This document shows, in pieces, positions 42,043-52,335 of a stretch of 64,000 nucleotides of DNA. The notes below the pieces were generated by a model. That model did not search any database, was not told where the DNA came from, and worked only from the letters and a program-made list of their open reading frames with translations. The translations under genes were made by a program, and so were the position numbers. The stretch is from Henningerozyma blattae CBS 6284 (taxonomy: Eukaryota > Ascomycota > Saccharomycetes > Saccharomycetales > Saccharomycetaceae). The stretch lies in assembly GCF_000315915.1 (NCBI RefSeq), contig NC_020189.1, forward strand, positions 558,001 through 622,000. The letters are read 5' to 3'. How positions within the stretch are numbered: position 1 is the first letter of the stretch; each line of letters begins with the position of its first letter.

Positions 42043-45000
42043 ATGTCTTATGAAGTGGGTACCCGTTGTTGGTTGCCAGACACCGAGAAAGGTTGGATAG
42101 GTTGTGAGATTACTAATATTAAAAATACAAATGATACAAAAGCACCTTATATAATCGAATGTACATGTGAAGATGGTACAATAATACCTATCGAATCAAG
42201 TACTTTGGATATATCAACAGACATATTGGATGATGATGAAGCAAACAAAAATTTGCCACTTTTAAGAAACCCTCCCATTTTAGAATCCACTGATGACTTA
42301 ACTTCCTTATCTTATTTAAATGAACCTGCTGTTTTGAACGCCATTAAACAAAGATATTCTCAGTTGAATATTTACACATACTCAGGTATAGTTCTTATTG
42401 CCACAAACCCCTTTGATAGAATGGATCAATTATATTCTCAAGATATGATCCAAGCTTATGCTGGCAAACGTAGAGGAGAAATGGAGCCTCATTTGTTTGC
42501 CATTGCTGAAGAAGCCTATAGCCTTATGAAAAACGATAAAAAAAATCAAACTATCGTCGTTTCTGGTGAATCTGGTGCTGGTAAGACCGTCTCTGCTAAA
42601 TATATTATGAGATATTTTGCCTCTGTCGAAGAAGAATTTTATTCTCAAACTGATGATCATCAACGTCAAGTGGAAATGTCTGAAACTGAAGAGAAAATTC
42701 TGGCAACAAACCCAATTATGGAATCCTTTGGTAATGCAAAGACCACTAGAAATGACAACTCATCAAGATTCGGTAAATATTTGGAGATCTTATTCGACGA
42801 TCATACCGCTATTATTGGTGCAAAGATGAGAACATATTTATTAGAAAGATCAAGACTGGTGTACCAACCTGCAATTGAAAGAAACTATCATATTTTTTAC
42901 CAAATCTTAAAGGGTCTTCCACAAGACATGAAGGACCAATTATATTTAAAGGATGCCAAGGATTATTTTTATACAAATCAAGGTGGTGACAATGAAATTA
43001 ATGGTGTCGATGACGCCAAGGAATTTAAAATTACTACTGATGCATTAACTTTAGTTGGTATCGATCAAGAAACTCAAAACCAATTGTTTAAAATATTGGC
43101 ATCTCTTTTACATATCGGTAATATAGAATTGAAAAAAACTAAAAATGATGCTTCTTTATCTTCTGATGAACCAAATTTAAAAATTGCATGTGAATTGTTA
43201 GGTATCGATCCTTCAAATTTTGCAAAATGGATTACCAAAAAACAAATCATTACAAGATCTGAAAAAATCGTCTCTAATTTAAATTATTCTCAAGCAATTG
43301 TTTCAAGAGATTCTGTTGCTAAATTCATTTATTCTGGTCTTTTCGATTGGTTAGTTGATAACATCAATACAGTTCTTTGTAACCCTGATGTAGAAGATAA
43401 AATCGCCACTTTTATTGGTGTTTTAGATATATACGGGTTTGAACATTTTGATAAAAATTCTTTTGAACAATTCTGTATTAATTATGCAAATGAAAAATTA
43501 CAACAAGAATTTAACCAACATGTATTTAAATTAGAACAAGAAGAATATATTAATGAACAAATTGAATGGTCCTTTATCGAATTTAATGACAACCAGCCTT
43601 GTATTGATTTAATCGAAAACAAATTAGGTATCCTTTCTTTATTAGATGAAGAAAGTAGATTACCTGCAGGTTCTGATGAATCTTGGACTCAAAAATTATA
43701 CCAAACTTTAGATAAACCACCAACTAATAAAGTTTTCAAAAAACCAAGATTTGGTCAAACAAAATTCGTTGTAAGCCATTACGCTATCGATGTCGCTTAT
43801 GATACTGAAGGTTTCATCGAAAAGAATAGAGATACCGTTTCTGATGGCCATTTAGAAGTATTAAGAGCCTCCACAAATCAAACTTTATTAAACATCCTAA
43901 ATACAATGGATAGAAAGAATAATGAAGATGATACTTCCAAAAGTAAAACTGATGATTTTAAGGGCAAAAAACTAGTTGGTAGAGCAGCTGCTAAGAAACC
44001 TACTTTAGGTTCCATGTTTAAAAAATCTTTAGTTGAATTAATGACTACAATTAATTCTACAAATGTTCATTACATTCGTTGTATTAAACCAAATAATGAA
44101 AAAGAACCTTGGAAATTTGATAATTTAATGGTTTTATCTCAATTGAGAGCATGTGGTGTTCTTGAAACTATTAGAATCTCTTGTGCAGGGTTCCCCACAA
44201 GATGGACGTTTAATGAATTCGTATTGAGATATTACTTCCTTTTATCTTCTGATAAATGGATTCATATTTTCCAAAATCAAGATACCACTGAAACAGATAT
44301 CATTGACTTGTGTAAAAAAATTCTACATGAAACTGTTAAGGATTCTCAAAAGTATCAGATTGGTAATACTAAAATCTTCTTCAAAGCTGGTATGTTAGCT
44401 TATTTGGAAAAATTAAGATCCGATAAAATGCATCAATCATCTGTATTGATTCAAAAGAATATTAGAGCTAAACATTACAGAAAGAAATATTTAGCAACCA
44501 TAACTTCTATAAAACTTCTTCAAAGTGCTGTTAATGGTGTTGTTGTTAGAAAGAGAGTTGACCACAAATTAAAAACAAGAGCTGCCACGACAATCCAATC
44601 ATTATATAGAGGGTTTGCTGCTCGTAAACAATTCAATTCAATTATTACAAGCGTTATTCGTATTCAATCAAAGGTTAGACAAAAATTGGCCCAACAAGAA
44701 GTTCACGCAAAGCGTCAAAATATTGCTGCTGTGAATATTCAAAAGAGAATTAGATCTTTCAAACCAAGATCTAACTTTATCAATATGAGAAGATCAACTG
44801 TTGTTGTTCAATCATTAATTAGAAGAAAGTTTGCCAAACAAAAATTATCTAAATTGAAATCTGAAGCTAAATCTTTGAATCATCTACAAGAGGTTAGTTA
44901 TAAATTAGAAAACAAGGTTGTTGAATTAACTCAAAATCTTGCCTCAAGAGTTAAAGAAAATAAAGACTTAACTATTCGTATTAAAGATCTACAAAAATCA

Positions 45001-46803
45001 TTGAATGATACAACTCTACTAAAAGAACAATTAGATAACGCTAAAATCCAACGTGAAGAAGCTTTATTGAAACAAAAAGATGAAAATGATGTAGAATTGA
45101 AGGAAATTGAAGATAAATTGGCTCTAGCTAAACAAGAAATTGAAAACAAGAAGCAAGAAATTGAAGAAATTAAGATTAAGCATGATGAATTAAAACAAGA
45201 ATCGATCAAACAACTAGCAGAATTGAATGAAGCTAGACAACAATTAGCTGATTCTAGAACAGAAAATAACGATTTACAAAATGAAGTTCTTTCACTAAAA
45301 GAAGAAATCACTCGTTTACAAGCTTCTATGACCACAGCCACACTATCTGCTGCTGCCTTGGCTCATACCCCAAGCAGAGGAAGCAATTCTAATAATGGAT
45401 CTAACTTATTCCCAATGAATTCTCCAAGATCTCCAAATAAGATAGAAACTCCACAAACTCCATTGAACGATTCAATCTCCAAGAATGTAGAAAATAACGA
45501 TATTGATGATGCTATGTCAACGAAGAGTACGTTATCAGAAATTGATGATGAAATATATAAAATGCTACAAGAAACTGCCACTTTAAATGCCGAAATTACT
45601 AACGGTTTATTAAAAGGCTACAAAGTTCCACACCTTGGTGTTGCCACTAATATTACTAACAAAGAGATTTTATACCCATCTAGAATCATTATCATTGTCT
45701 TAAGTGATATGTGGAGATTAGGTTTAACTCAACAAAGTGAAGTATTCTTAGCAGAGGTTCTACAAACAATTCAAAGTATTGTATTTACCTTAAAAGGTGG
45801 TGATATTATTGCAGGTGGTGCCTTTTGGTTGACAAACGTTCATGAATTATATTCATTTGTTGTTTTTGCTTTGCAATCCATTGATAACGATGATGCTTAT
45901 AAGAATGGTCTAGATCAAGGTGAGATCAAAGAATATTTGAATTTAGTTACTGAACTAAAGGATGATTTTGAATCTTTAAGCTACAACGTTTATAATTTGT
46001 GGATGAAGAAATTAGAAAAAGAATTGCAAAAAATGGTTATCCAAGCAGTTATATTATCAGAAGCATTACCAGGTTTCCAAGAAAAGAGTAACAGTTTATT
46101 ACCAAAGATTTTTGGTTCTACACCAACCTATAAGATGGATAACATTTTAAATTTCTTAAACAATATTTATTGGAGTATGAAATCATTCAAGATAGAAAAT
46201 GAAGTTTTCCGTCAAATCATTGTAACATTATTAAATTTCATTGATTCAACTTGTTTTAATGATTTGATTATGAGACGTAACTTTTTGTCATGGAAGCGTG
46301 GTATTCAATTAAATTATAATATTACAAGATTAGAAGAATGGTGTAAAGCTCATCATATTGCTGATGGTGCTGATCATTTGAAACACTTGATTCAAACAGC
46401 CAAACTATTGCAATTGAGAAAACAAACAGTAGACGATATTCTAATTTTAAGGGAAATTTGTAATGCTTTAACCCCAATGCAATTGCAAAAACTAATGTCC
46501 TTGTATAGTATTGCTGATTATGAAGAACCAATTCCTACAGATATCATGAATTATGTCGCAGATTTCGTAAAGAATGAAACAGCTCATTCATCTACAGGTA
46601 AATCCAAGATTCATAGTGATGAAATTTTATTGCATATTCCAAATGGTCCATTTGAAGATCCATTTAGAAAGACAGGTACTAGGGAGTTTGGTAGAATTGA
46701 AGCATATATTCCATCATGGTTAGATTTGCCATTAACTCAAAGAATTGTCAGCTTGGTTACCAAATACGTTTCCATTCAAGATTCCTCAAACAATAGAGCT
46801 TAA
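42043..46803 (+). CDS. MYO2: Class V myosin heavy chain (Myo2)
   Basis: This actin-based motor carries secretory vesicles, vacuole, mitochondria and spindle-orienting cargo into the bud. The 1586-residue protein (S. cerevisiae Myo2 has 1574) has an N-terminal SH3-like part, then the motor with P-loop GESGAGKT (175-182), switch I NDNSSRFGKY, switch II DIYGFEHF and an actin-binding region around MTTINSTNVHYIRCIKPN. About six IQ motifs (about 785-930) for Cmd1/Mlc1 follow, then a coiled coil (about 930-1105), a Ser/Asn-rich hinge, and the globular cargo-binding tail (about 1180-1586) with LLKGYKVP and MRRNFLSWKRG. It is much closer to Myo2 than to Myo4 in tail and start (MSYEVGTRCW). The next gene, SNC, encodes a cargo-vesicle SNARE, as in YOR326-YOR327. 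Confidence 0.97.
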   Translation: MSYEVGTRCWLPDTEKGWIGCEITNIKNTNDTKAPYIIECTCEDGTIIPIESSTLDISTDILDDDEANKNLPLLRNPPILESTDDLTSLSYLNEPAVLNAIKQRYSQLNIYTYSGIVLIATNPFDRMDQLYSQDMIQAYAGKRRGEMEPHLFAIAEEAYSLMKNDKKNQTIVVSGESGAGKTVSAKYIMRYFASVEEEFYSQTDDHQRQVEMSETEEKILATNPIMESFGNAKTTRNDNSSRFGKYLEILFDDHTAIIGAKMRTYLLERSRLVYQPAIERNYHIFYQILKGLPQDMKDQLYLKDAKDYFYTNQGGDNEINGVDDAKEFKITTDALTLVGIDQETQNQLFKILASLLHIGNIELKKTKNDASLSSDEPNLKIACELLGIDPSNFAKWITKKQIITRSEKIVSNLNYSQAIVSRDSVAKFIYSGLFDWLVDNINTVLCNPDVEDKIATFIGVLDIYGFEHFDKNSFEQFCINYANEKLQQEFNQHVFKLEQEEYINEQIEWSFIEFNDNQPCIDLIENKLGILSLLDEESRLPAGSDESWTQKLYQTLDKPPTNKVFKKPRFGQTKFVVSHYAIDVAYDTEGFIEKNRDTVSDGHLEVLRASTNQTLLNILNTMDRKNNEDDTSKSKTDDFKGKKLVGRAAAKKPTLGSMFKKSLVELMTTINSTNVHYIRCIKPNNEKEPWKFDNLMVLSQLRACGVLETIRISCAGFPTRWTFNEFVLRYYFLLSSDKWIHIFQNQDTTETDIIDLCKKILHETVKDSQKYQIGNTKIFFKAGMLAYLEKLRSDKMHQSSVLIQKNIRAKHYRKKYLATITSIKLLQSAVNGVVVRKRVDHKLKTRAATTIQSLYRGFAARKQFNSIITSVIRIQSKVRQKLAQQEVHAKRQNIAAVNIQKRIRSFKPRSNFINMRRSTVVVQSLIRRKFAKQKLSKLKSEAKSLNHLQEVSYKLENKVVELTQNLASRVKENKDLTIRIKDLQKSLNDTTLLKEQLDNAKIQREEALLKQKDENDVELKEIEDKLALAKQEIENKKQEIEEIKIKHDELKQESIKQLAELNEARQQLADSRTENNDLQNEVLSLKEEITRLQASMTTATLSAAALAHTPSRGSNSNNGSNLFPMNSPRSPNKIETPQTPLNDSISKNVENNDIDDAMSTKSTLSEIDDEIYKMLQETATLNAEITNGLLKGYKVPHLGVATNITNKEILYPSRIIIIVLSDMWRLGLTQQSEVFLAEVLQTIQSIVFTLKGGDIIAGGAFWLTNVHELYSFVVFALQSIDNDDAYKNGLDQGEIKEYLNLVTELKDDFESLSYNVYNLWMKKLEKELQKMVIQAVILSEALPGFQEKSNSLLPKIFGSTPTYKMDNILNFLNNIYWSMKSFKIENEVFRQIIVTLLNFIDSTCFNDLIMRRNFLSWKRGIQLNYNITRLEEWCKAHHIADGADHLKHLIQTAKLLQLRKQTVDDILILREICNALTPMQLQKLMSLYSIADYEEPIPTDIMNYVADFVKNETAHSSTGKSKIHSDEILLHIPNGPFEDPFRKTGTREFGRIEAYIPSWLDLPLTQRIVSLVTKYVSIQDSSNNRA

Positions 46804-47828
46804 TTTTAAATGCTTGTTTCTCTGATTAGCATGTTAGTTTTTTATTTATTCTCATCAGCATTAAATACTAGTATCAATTAATAAAATGGAGCGTCTTATC
46901 ATTTGTAATTAATACTATTTCTATTATCCTTTTATAATTATTATCTTTTTAACTATTACTACTATTACTACTATTGCTACTACTGCTGTTGCTACTACTA
47001 TTATTCTTATTAATAATATTATTACTAGTACTATTTTATATTAAATATTTACATGCGCTACTATTAACGAATAATTACTTTAAAAGATATTTTTATACTT
47101 TCCCGTTTTTTACTTCTTAGTGCTTACTATTTGCGGTAAATGATTATTATTGCCAGTAATTTAAGTTAGAAGAAAGCATCGCAAATATGAATAGAAAAGG
47201 GAAAAATAAAAAAAAAATGCAATTAAAAACTAGTCTACTTGAATGAACCAATATTGTAATTGAAAAGTATTAGTGGTATACATACTAAATTATTAAGTAG
47301 TTATATAAATATATATATAGTGTTATGAGCAAGTTCATATCTCTAAAGAAAGAGAAGAATAAGCCCTTAGAATTGTAACCCGACTTTAATTAACAAAGAA
47401 TTAAAATATATTAAGTGATAAAAAATCATATGGAAAAGATTTGGAAAGCAGATTGGCAAATTGAGATGATCATAATAACAATAATGTTATAAATTTTGTC
47501 TATATGTTATGATATGATAAGAATAGGGAAAATAACCAGTTAACCAAAATAACTGTTGATTCGTATACTGACCGAGTTTGTATCCATCGAAAACCATAAA
47601 AAAGAAAATAGTATATAAATTACAGTAGCAGTAGAGTAAATAAAGTAGTGAAATAGAAAGTGAAGGCCTTAACAAATTGGAGAAGAGAAATAACTAATTT
47701 AGGGATGCATATGGAGTTGGATGTTTGAAAGCAGCTAAACCAAAAAAAATAATAGAAGAATAATAAAAAGAAAAAATCAAATAAATGGTGTTGCAGCGTT
47801 TTTAGTTTTTGGAATATAAAAGAGAAGA
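46804..47828. other. Convergent gap MYO2/SNC
   Basis: About 1 kb between two 3' ends, AT-rich. It has an imperfect ACT trinucleotide repeat (about 46953-47012) and a TA-rich run (about 47299-47320). No gene or RNA is recognised; small hydrophobic minus-strand open frames here are low complexity. Confidence 0.55.
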
Positions 47829-48158
47829 TTAGGTGAAATGGACGACAATAGGAACAACAATAACGACGATCAATATGATGATAACAAGTACTAAACACAT
47901 TTTCATCTTTAAATCTTTCCACCACATCTGTTTCCTAACTCTATTAGCACCTCTCTTAAAGCCCTGAGCTGAAACAGCTAAGTTATCTGCTTTATCTTCT
48001 ATTGAAGCTAGCCTTTCCCCACGTTCAGCAACCTTATTAATGTTATCTCTCATGATACCAACAGTGTCATCAATTTCGGCCTTAAGAGCAGCAGCTTTTT
48101 GGTCTGTAGCCATTTCTTCTGGAGGTACATATGGATCGTAAGGCATTGAAGAAGACAT
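47829..48158 (-). CDS. SNC2: v-SNARE Snc1/Snc2 (synaptobrevin)
   Basis: Snc proteins are R-SNAREs of post-Golgi vesicles that pair with Sso1/2 and Sec9 to fuse with the plasma membrane and are recycled by endocytosis. The 109-residue protein has a Pro-rich N-terminus ([10 protein letters not shown]), the SNARE helix (about 28-82) with the central-layer arginine R46 in KVAERGERL, the membrane-proximal WWKDLK, a probable palmitoylation cysteine C88 and a C-terminal membrane anchor (about 89-108). The helix is nearly identical to S. cerevisiae Snc1/Snc2 (117/115 residues). The coding sequence is uninterrupted, like SNC2 and unlike SNC1, which has an intron. Confidence 0.97.
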   Translation of the reverse strand: MSSSMPYDPYVPPEEMATDQKAAALKAEIDDTVGIMRDNINKVAERGERLASIEDKADNLAVSAQGFKRGANRVRKQMWWKDLKMKMCLVLVIIILIVVIVVPIVVHFT

Positions 48159-48766
48159 TGTATTTTATTTTATTTTTTTGATAGATTAGATTGTACTACT
48201 TTGGGACAAAAAGAAACTTGTGGTAAAACTGGAAGTGTAGCTTAAAAAGGTGATATTATAATAATCAGTGGATATATGAATTGCTAGATAATTATAAAAT
48301 TTAAAAAGTGTCAAAATTAGAAACCTTTTTTTTTAAAGTCTTCCTTTTTCTTGATTCAGCCTCCTCGATCAAAATCGAAATCGATTTCAATTTGGAATTC
48401 GCAAACATAATCTCGCTTTATGTTGCCAAATTTAATATGATTTCCTAAAACAGAAATCAATCACGTGCCAAAAAAGGTAATACCCTTTTTAAAAGAAATG
48501 CTAAAAATGAGAATGTTGAAAGTATAATTTCGTCTATTAATATTAGTCATGGAAATGCAGGACAAGTATGTAGATATGTAAAGAAAAAGGAGTTTGTATA
48601 GGATCTGAATATAGATGGATGCCCTGATCCATTCTATGCAAAATGAGTATTGAATTCGAAGTATATGAGGGGAGTTGTATGTATAAATGAGGCGGATGAT
48701 GCAGTTTTGCGGAGAAATAATTATTCTAGTGTTTTGTAAAGAATGTGAGACTTGTTTGCATCTTGG
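48159..48766. promoter_or_regulatory. SNC promoter / SCD5 3' region
   Basis: About 600 bp. A CACGTG box lies at 48462-48467, about 300 bp upstream of the SNC start, and ATCGAAATCGATTT is a small palindromic stretch near 48375. No gene. Confidence 0.5.
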
Positions 48767-51379
48767 CTATTGTCTTTGATAATTCTGTTGAATGGAGTCT
48801 ACTTGTTGTTGAAGACTATGCATGTCAAATGCTCCACGGATTTGTGGTTGTTGTTGCTGTTGGTATTGAGGTTGAAGTTGTTGTTGGCCCATTTGATACT
48901 GAGATGATTGCAGTTGTTGTTGAGGCTGGTATTGGGGCTGTGGTTGTTGATATTGTTGCTGAGGCTGATATTGCTGTTGGTACTGTAGTGGCTGTGATTG
49001 TTGGTATTGGGGCTGTTGCTGTTGATATTGTTGGGGGTGAGGTAGTTGTTGCTGTTGTTGCATTTGTTGTGGTTGAGTTTGTTGGTGATGATAGTGGCCA
49101 GACAGCATTGATGGTTGGGTATGTTGTGGGACTACGAGTGATCCAGTTCTACGTAGTTGAGGGACATTATGTTGGCTATTACTTGGTGAAGGTGATTGGT
49201 TTTGAGAAAGCAAAGATTGGAAGAAGTTATTTGCCATTTGACTAGAGCCTTGTAGGCCAAATGGTGAGGTAGTTTGTTGACTCTGAGGTTGCTGCTGATG
49301 CATTGGTTGGGACATTTGCTGCTGTTGAGAATTGTGCATTTGCAATTGTTGCTGTTGTTGTATAGGTTGCAAATTATTCATTTGATAACCTGAATGCGAA
49401 GTAGTAGAACCTTGTAACTGATGTCCTTGTAAAACATTTCCTTGTAATTGGTGAGCATGTAGTGCACTATGATGATGCATCAGATGGCCTGGGCCTGCTG
49501 GAGCACTATGCTGTGGTGAAATATATCCTTGCATTTGGTTGGTTGTATTTGATACACCGTAAGGACTTACATATTGACCAGTTCCTTGAGGTGAATGAAA
49601 AGACATTTGGTTTGGGGCCGTAGTATTTGGAGAGATTATGGTAGCAGTGGGGTTTGGTGACATCATGCCAGAAACGTTAGTACCCATAGGAGACACCGTT
49701 CTTTGTTGAAGATTTGGTGGGGAAGTAGTTTGGGTCATTTGTTGTGATTGTGGTTGAGTCTGCATACCATTCATTTGCATTGGTTGTAAAGAATTATTAT
49801 TTGGAATTTGCTGTTGGTAGATAGTTCCAGTTGACATTTGTTGCAATGTATTACTAGCCATAAGGTGTTGTTGTTGTGGAGGTTGTTGTGGAGGTTGTTG
49901 TGGTTGTTGGGGTTGCATTTGCATAGTTCCAGTTGTTTGTGGAACATTCATTGGCTGAGTGTAATGGGATTTCATCAAATAATTTGCAGATCCAGTTGCG
50001 GTGGGCTTTAATGGTTGTAAAGTAGCGTTTTGATTCTCTGGAGAAACAGTTTGATTTGGGGATATCATATTGTTGTTTTGCATAGGAGCAGGGCCAGTAG
50101 ATGATTGAAATGTTGGATCAAACTGCTGTTTAACTAAATAGTTTGCAGAGCCTGTAGCCGTTGGTTTTAAAGGTTGTAATGGTCCATTTGGATTTCCTTG
50201 TTGAGCCCTTGCCATTTCTTGTTTGAACAAATGGTTCCCAGACCCAGTTGCGGTTGGTTTCAGTGGTTGTAATGGCATTTGCATGGAGCCCGGCATAAAT
50301 TGATCAGGCACACCGTTCATATACATGTTTGGATTCATTTGTCCAATTGAATCTACTGTTTGAATTTGCTTAAAATGCGATAAGGAGTCTTTCATTCCTT
50401 CCAAAACTTCTCTTTCTTCTGCAGTTTCCTGTTGTTCGTTAGGTAAGCTTGATACTAAACCAACAGCATCCCCATTTTCTTTTCTCCTTGCCATTAAATT
50501 TAACAATTGATCCATGGGTAAACTTAAATCTAACTGACCAGTTGAATCTTGGCCATGCATCGACATTGAAGTGTCATCATCATCATAAGTCGTAACATCA
50601 TCAGCAAAGGATAATTTTTCTGAAAAATGAACCTTTTTATTTCTTAATTCTTCATTGGCAATAATTCTCCTAACTCTTTTTTTTGAAGTTTTCCCCGTCA
50701 AAAGTAATGATGTAAAAGAATCTATGTCTACAGGGTTTCCTGGTGTATTTTCTTGTCCGCCAGCATCAACTTCAACTTCTTCATATTTATCTTGAGCACG
50801 GCGCTGTGATAGAATGGACTTTGGTTTCGGAACACCCGATTGTTCTAAAATCATTTTTCTAATTGGCAGTGAACTATCTAGTATAGCCTTTGCTATTAAT
50901 CTCTCTACTGCAAAGAATTGACCAATGTTCAGAGCATTTTTACAACTTCTAAATATAATAGTTAATCTATTTTGCAAAGCTTGTGGCAATCTGAAATTGA
51001 CCATAAAATTAAATATATCAGTTAATGTTATCAACTTAGAATGTGTATGCTTTGTAATGTTATTGTACCATCTCAAATACGTCCGTTGTTCCTCTGGTGT
51101 TAATTGGGTACTGGATAAGGATAATGGCACAGAGAGATCTTCTTGAGATTCCTTATAATCATCTGCAGGTGTATCAATAGCTACATTATTCATGCCACTA
51201 TCGTTAGCTGTAGTCATACCATAATTGGTACCCCTCATTTGTTGATTTGATTCTTGCTGTTGTTGTTGTTGTTGATAATTCAGCCCACCTTGAGGTTGTG
51301 AATACATCATCTGAGGATGCGATTGTTGAACTTGTTGTTGTTGGCCCAGTTCTGGGTTATTATACCAACTATTGGACAT
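48767..51379 (-). CDS. SCD5: Endocytic PP1-targeting protein Scd5
   Basis: Scd5 links protein phosphatase 1 (Glc7) to the cortical actin/clathrin endocytic machinery. The 870-residue protein (S. cerevisiae Scd5 has 872) shows the family hallmarks: an N-terminal folded region (about 70-210, with RTYLRWYNNITKHTHSKL and FRSCKNALNIGQFFAVERL); a PP1-docking motif KKVHF (about 248-252; KKVRF in S. cerevisiae); an EEREVLEGMKDSLSHFKQIQTVDS block; three copies of LQPLKPTATGSANYL-like repeats (near 373, 403 and 455), whose LKPTATG fits the LxxxxTG target pattern of the Ark1/Prk1 kinases; and a C-terminal half that is almost all Gln/Pro/Ser. The position between SNC and MIP1 matches YOR329C, but PDR10 is missing from between SNC and SCD5. 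Confidence 0.96.
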   Translation of the reverse strand: MSNSWYNNPELGQQQQVQQSHPQMMYSQPQGGLNYQQQQQQQESNQQMRGTNYGMTTANDSGMNNVAIDTPADDYKESQEDLSVPLSLSSTQLTPEEQRTYLRWYNNITKHTHSKLITLTDIFNFMVNFRLPQALQNRLTIIFRSCKNALNIGQFFAVERLIAKAILDSSLPIRKMILEQSGVPKPKSILSQRRAQDKYEEVEVDAGGQENTPGNPVDIDSFTSLLLTGKTSKKRVRRIIANEELRNKKVHFSEKLSFADDVTTYDDDDTSMSMHGQDSTGQLDLSLPMDQLLNLMARRKENGDAVGLVSSLPNEQQETAEEREVLEGMKDSLSHFKQIQTVDSIGQMNPNMYMNGVPDQFMPGSMQMPLQPLKPTATGSGNHLFKQEMARAQQGNPNGPLQPLKPTATGSANYLVKQQFDPTFQSSTGPAPMQNNNMISPNQTVSPENQNATLQPLKPTATGSANYLMKSHYTQPMNVPQTTGTMQMQPQQPQQPPQQPPQQQHLMASNTLQQMSTGTIYQQQIPNNNSLQPMQMNGMQTQPQSQQMTQTTSPPNLQQRTVSPMGTNVSGMMSPNPTATIISPNTTAPNQMSFHSPQGTGQYVSPYGVSNTTNQMQGYISPQHSAPAGPGHLMHHHSALHAHQLQGNVLQGHQLQGSTTSHSGYQMNNLQPIQQQQQLQMHNSQQQQMSQPMHQQQPQSQQTTSPFGLQGSSQMANNFFQSLLSQNQSPSPSNSQHNVPQLRRTGSLVVPQHTQPSMLSGHYHHQQTQPQQMQQQQQLPHPQQYQQQQPQYQQSQPLQYQQQYQPQQQYQQPQPQYQPQQQLQSSQYQMGQQQLQPQYQQQQQPQIRGAFDMHSLQQQVDSIQQNYQRQ

Positions 51380-52335
51380 TCTAAAAATGCAAATAAGAAA
51401 AAAAGATAGATTATAGAAGGACTATGTGGCAAACGCTACTATAATGAGAGCAAATGAAGAGCAGTTTTTGCTAGGGATTGATTTTTGATCTTTAATTTTT
51501 GTTTACACTGTTTACACTGTTTACACTGTTTACACTGTTTACTCTAGACAGGGGTGGTCTGGTGTATTTATCCCTGTGAAATAAATTCTAGCCTGTAGAC
51601 AGAGTTTTCCAGCTCGGCCCAAAGAATTCCCGCTCGGTTAGTGTGTACCTCCATTCTCAAGAAAAGTTTCAGCAGAAACCAGGGTTGTGGTAAAAATATG
51701 GCATGGCTCTCTAGGCTGTCAGGGCTGTGGGAACTGGTAAACCTCAATGACGTTCAAGGTATGTCATAGTCGTAGACATAGTTATAGGTTGGACATCTTC
51801 CTTAGTTCAGTGTCTGTGGTAGACAAGAAATGCTTGCCTTTGCAGCAGCGTTAAAACAGAGATTATAAAGGTTCTGTCAAGCAGATATGGGGCCAAGCAA
51901 GAAGAGTAAGCAATATTGATTCCCATGAATGTGGAATGGCAAGATATCTTGGTTATTAGTTGTGGTCAACAGTTAGTTATATTGGATGACGTGGTAGAAA
52001 TTGTTAATTATAACTCCGAACAGATATTTTTATGCATCCAGTAGTAGGCAAGAAAAATTGAATAACGGACATTATTAGTGATAAGATGTATATACTTGAA
52101 AATTGTAGAACTAGATGTCCAAAATACGTAAAGAAATGCAATCAGGAGAATAGTAGGTGGATAAACTAGAAAGGAACAACAATTACATAGCAATTGTTCT
52201 TGCGCTTGTGATTGCTATATGCTACTGTAGTTGCACCATGTGGTATAAGTTTGTAAAAAGAATATATTAAAAATTATAGGGTGTGACATCCTGGGCTACA
52301 ATTATCTATATACATCGTATGGAATGTTATTTCGT
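51380..52335. promoter_or_regulatory. SCD5 promoter / MIP1 3' region
   Basis: No protein gene. It has a five-unit 9-bp array with TGTTTAC sites (51500-51545) 120-165 bp from the SCD5 start, followed by a GC-richer, non-repetitive block (about 51546-51950) of unknown meaning. The remainder is AT-rich. Confidence 0.55.
51500..51545. repeat. 9-bp GTTTACACT array with TGTTTAC sites
   Basis: Four exact GTTTACACT units (51501, 51510, 51519, 51528) and a fifth, GTTTACTCT (51537). Each creates TGTTTAC, the complement of the forkhead core GTAAACA, giving sites at 51500, 51509, 51518, 51527 and 51536. Confidence 0.85.

Noticed and set aside
48745..49245. 166-codon frame antisense to SCD5
   Set aside because: It is a Val/Gly/Glu-rich string made by the complement of the CAG-rich SCD5 end.
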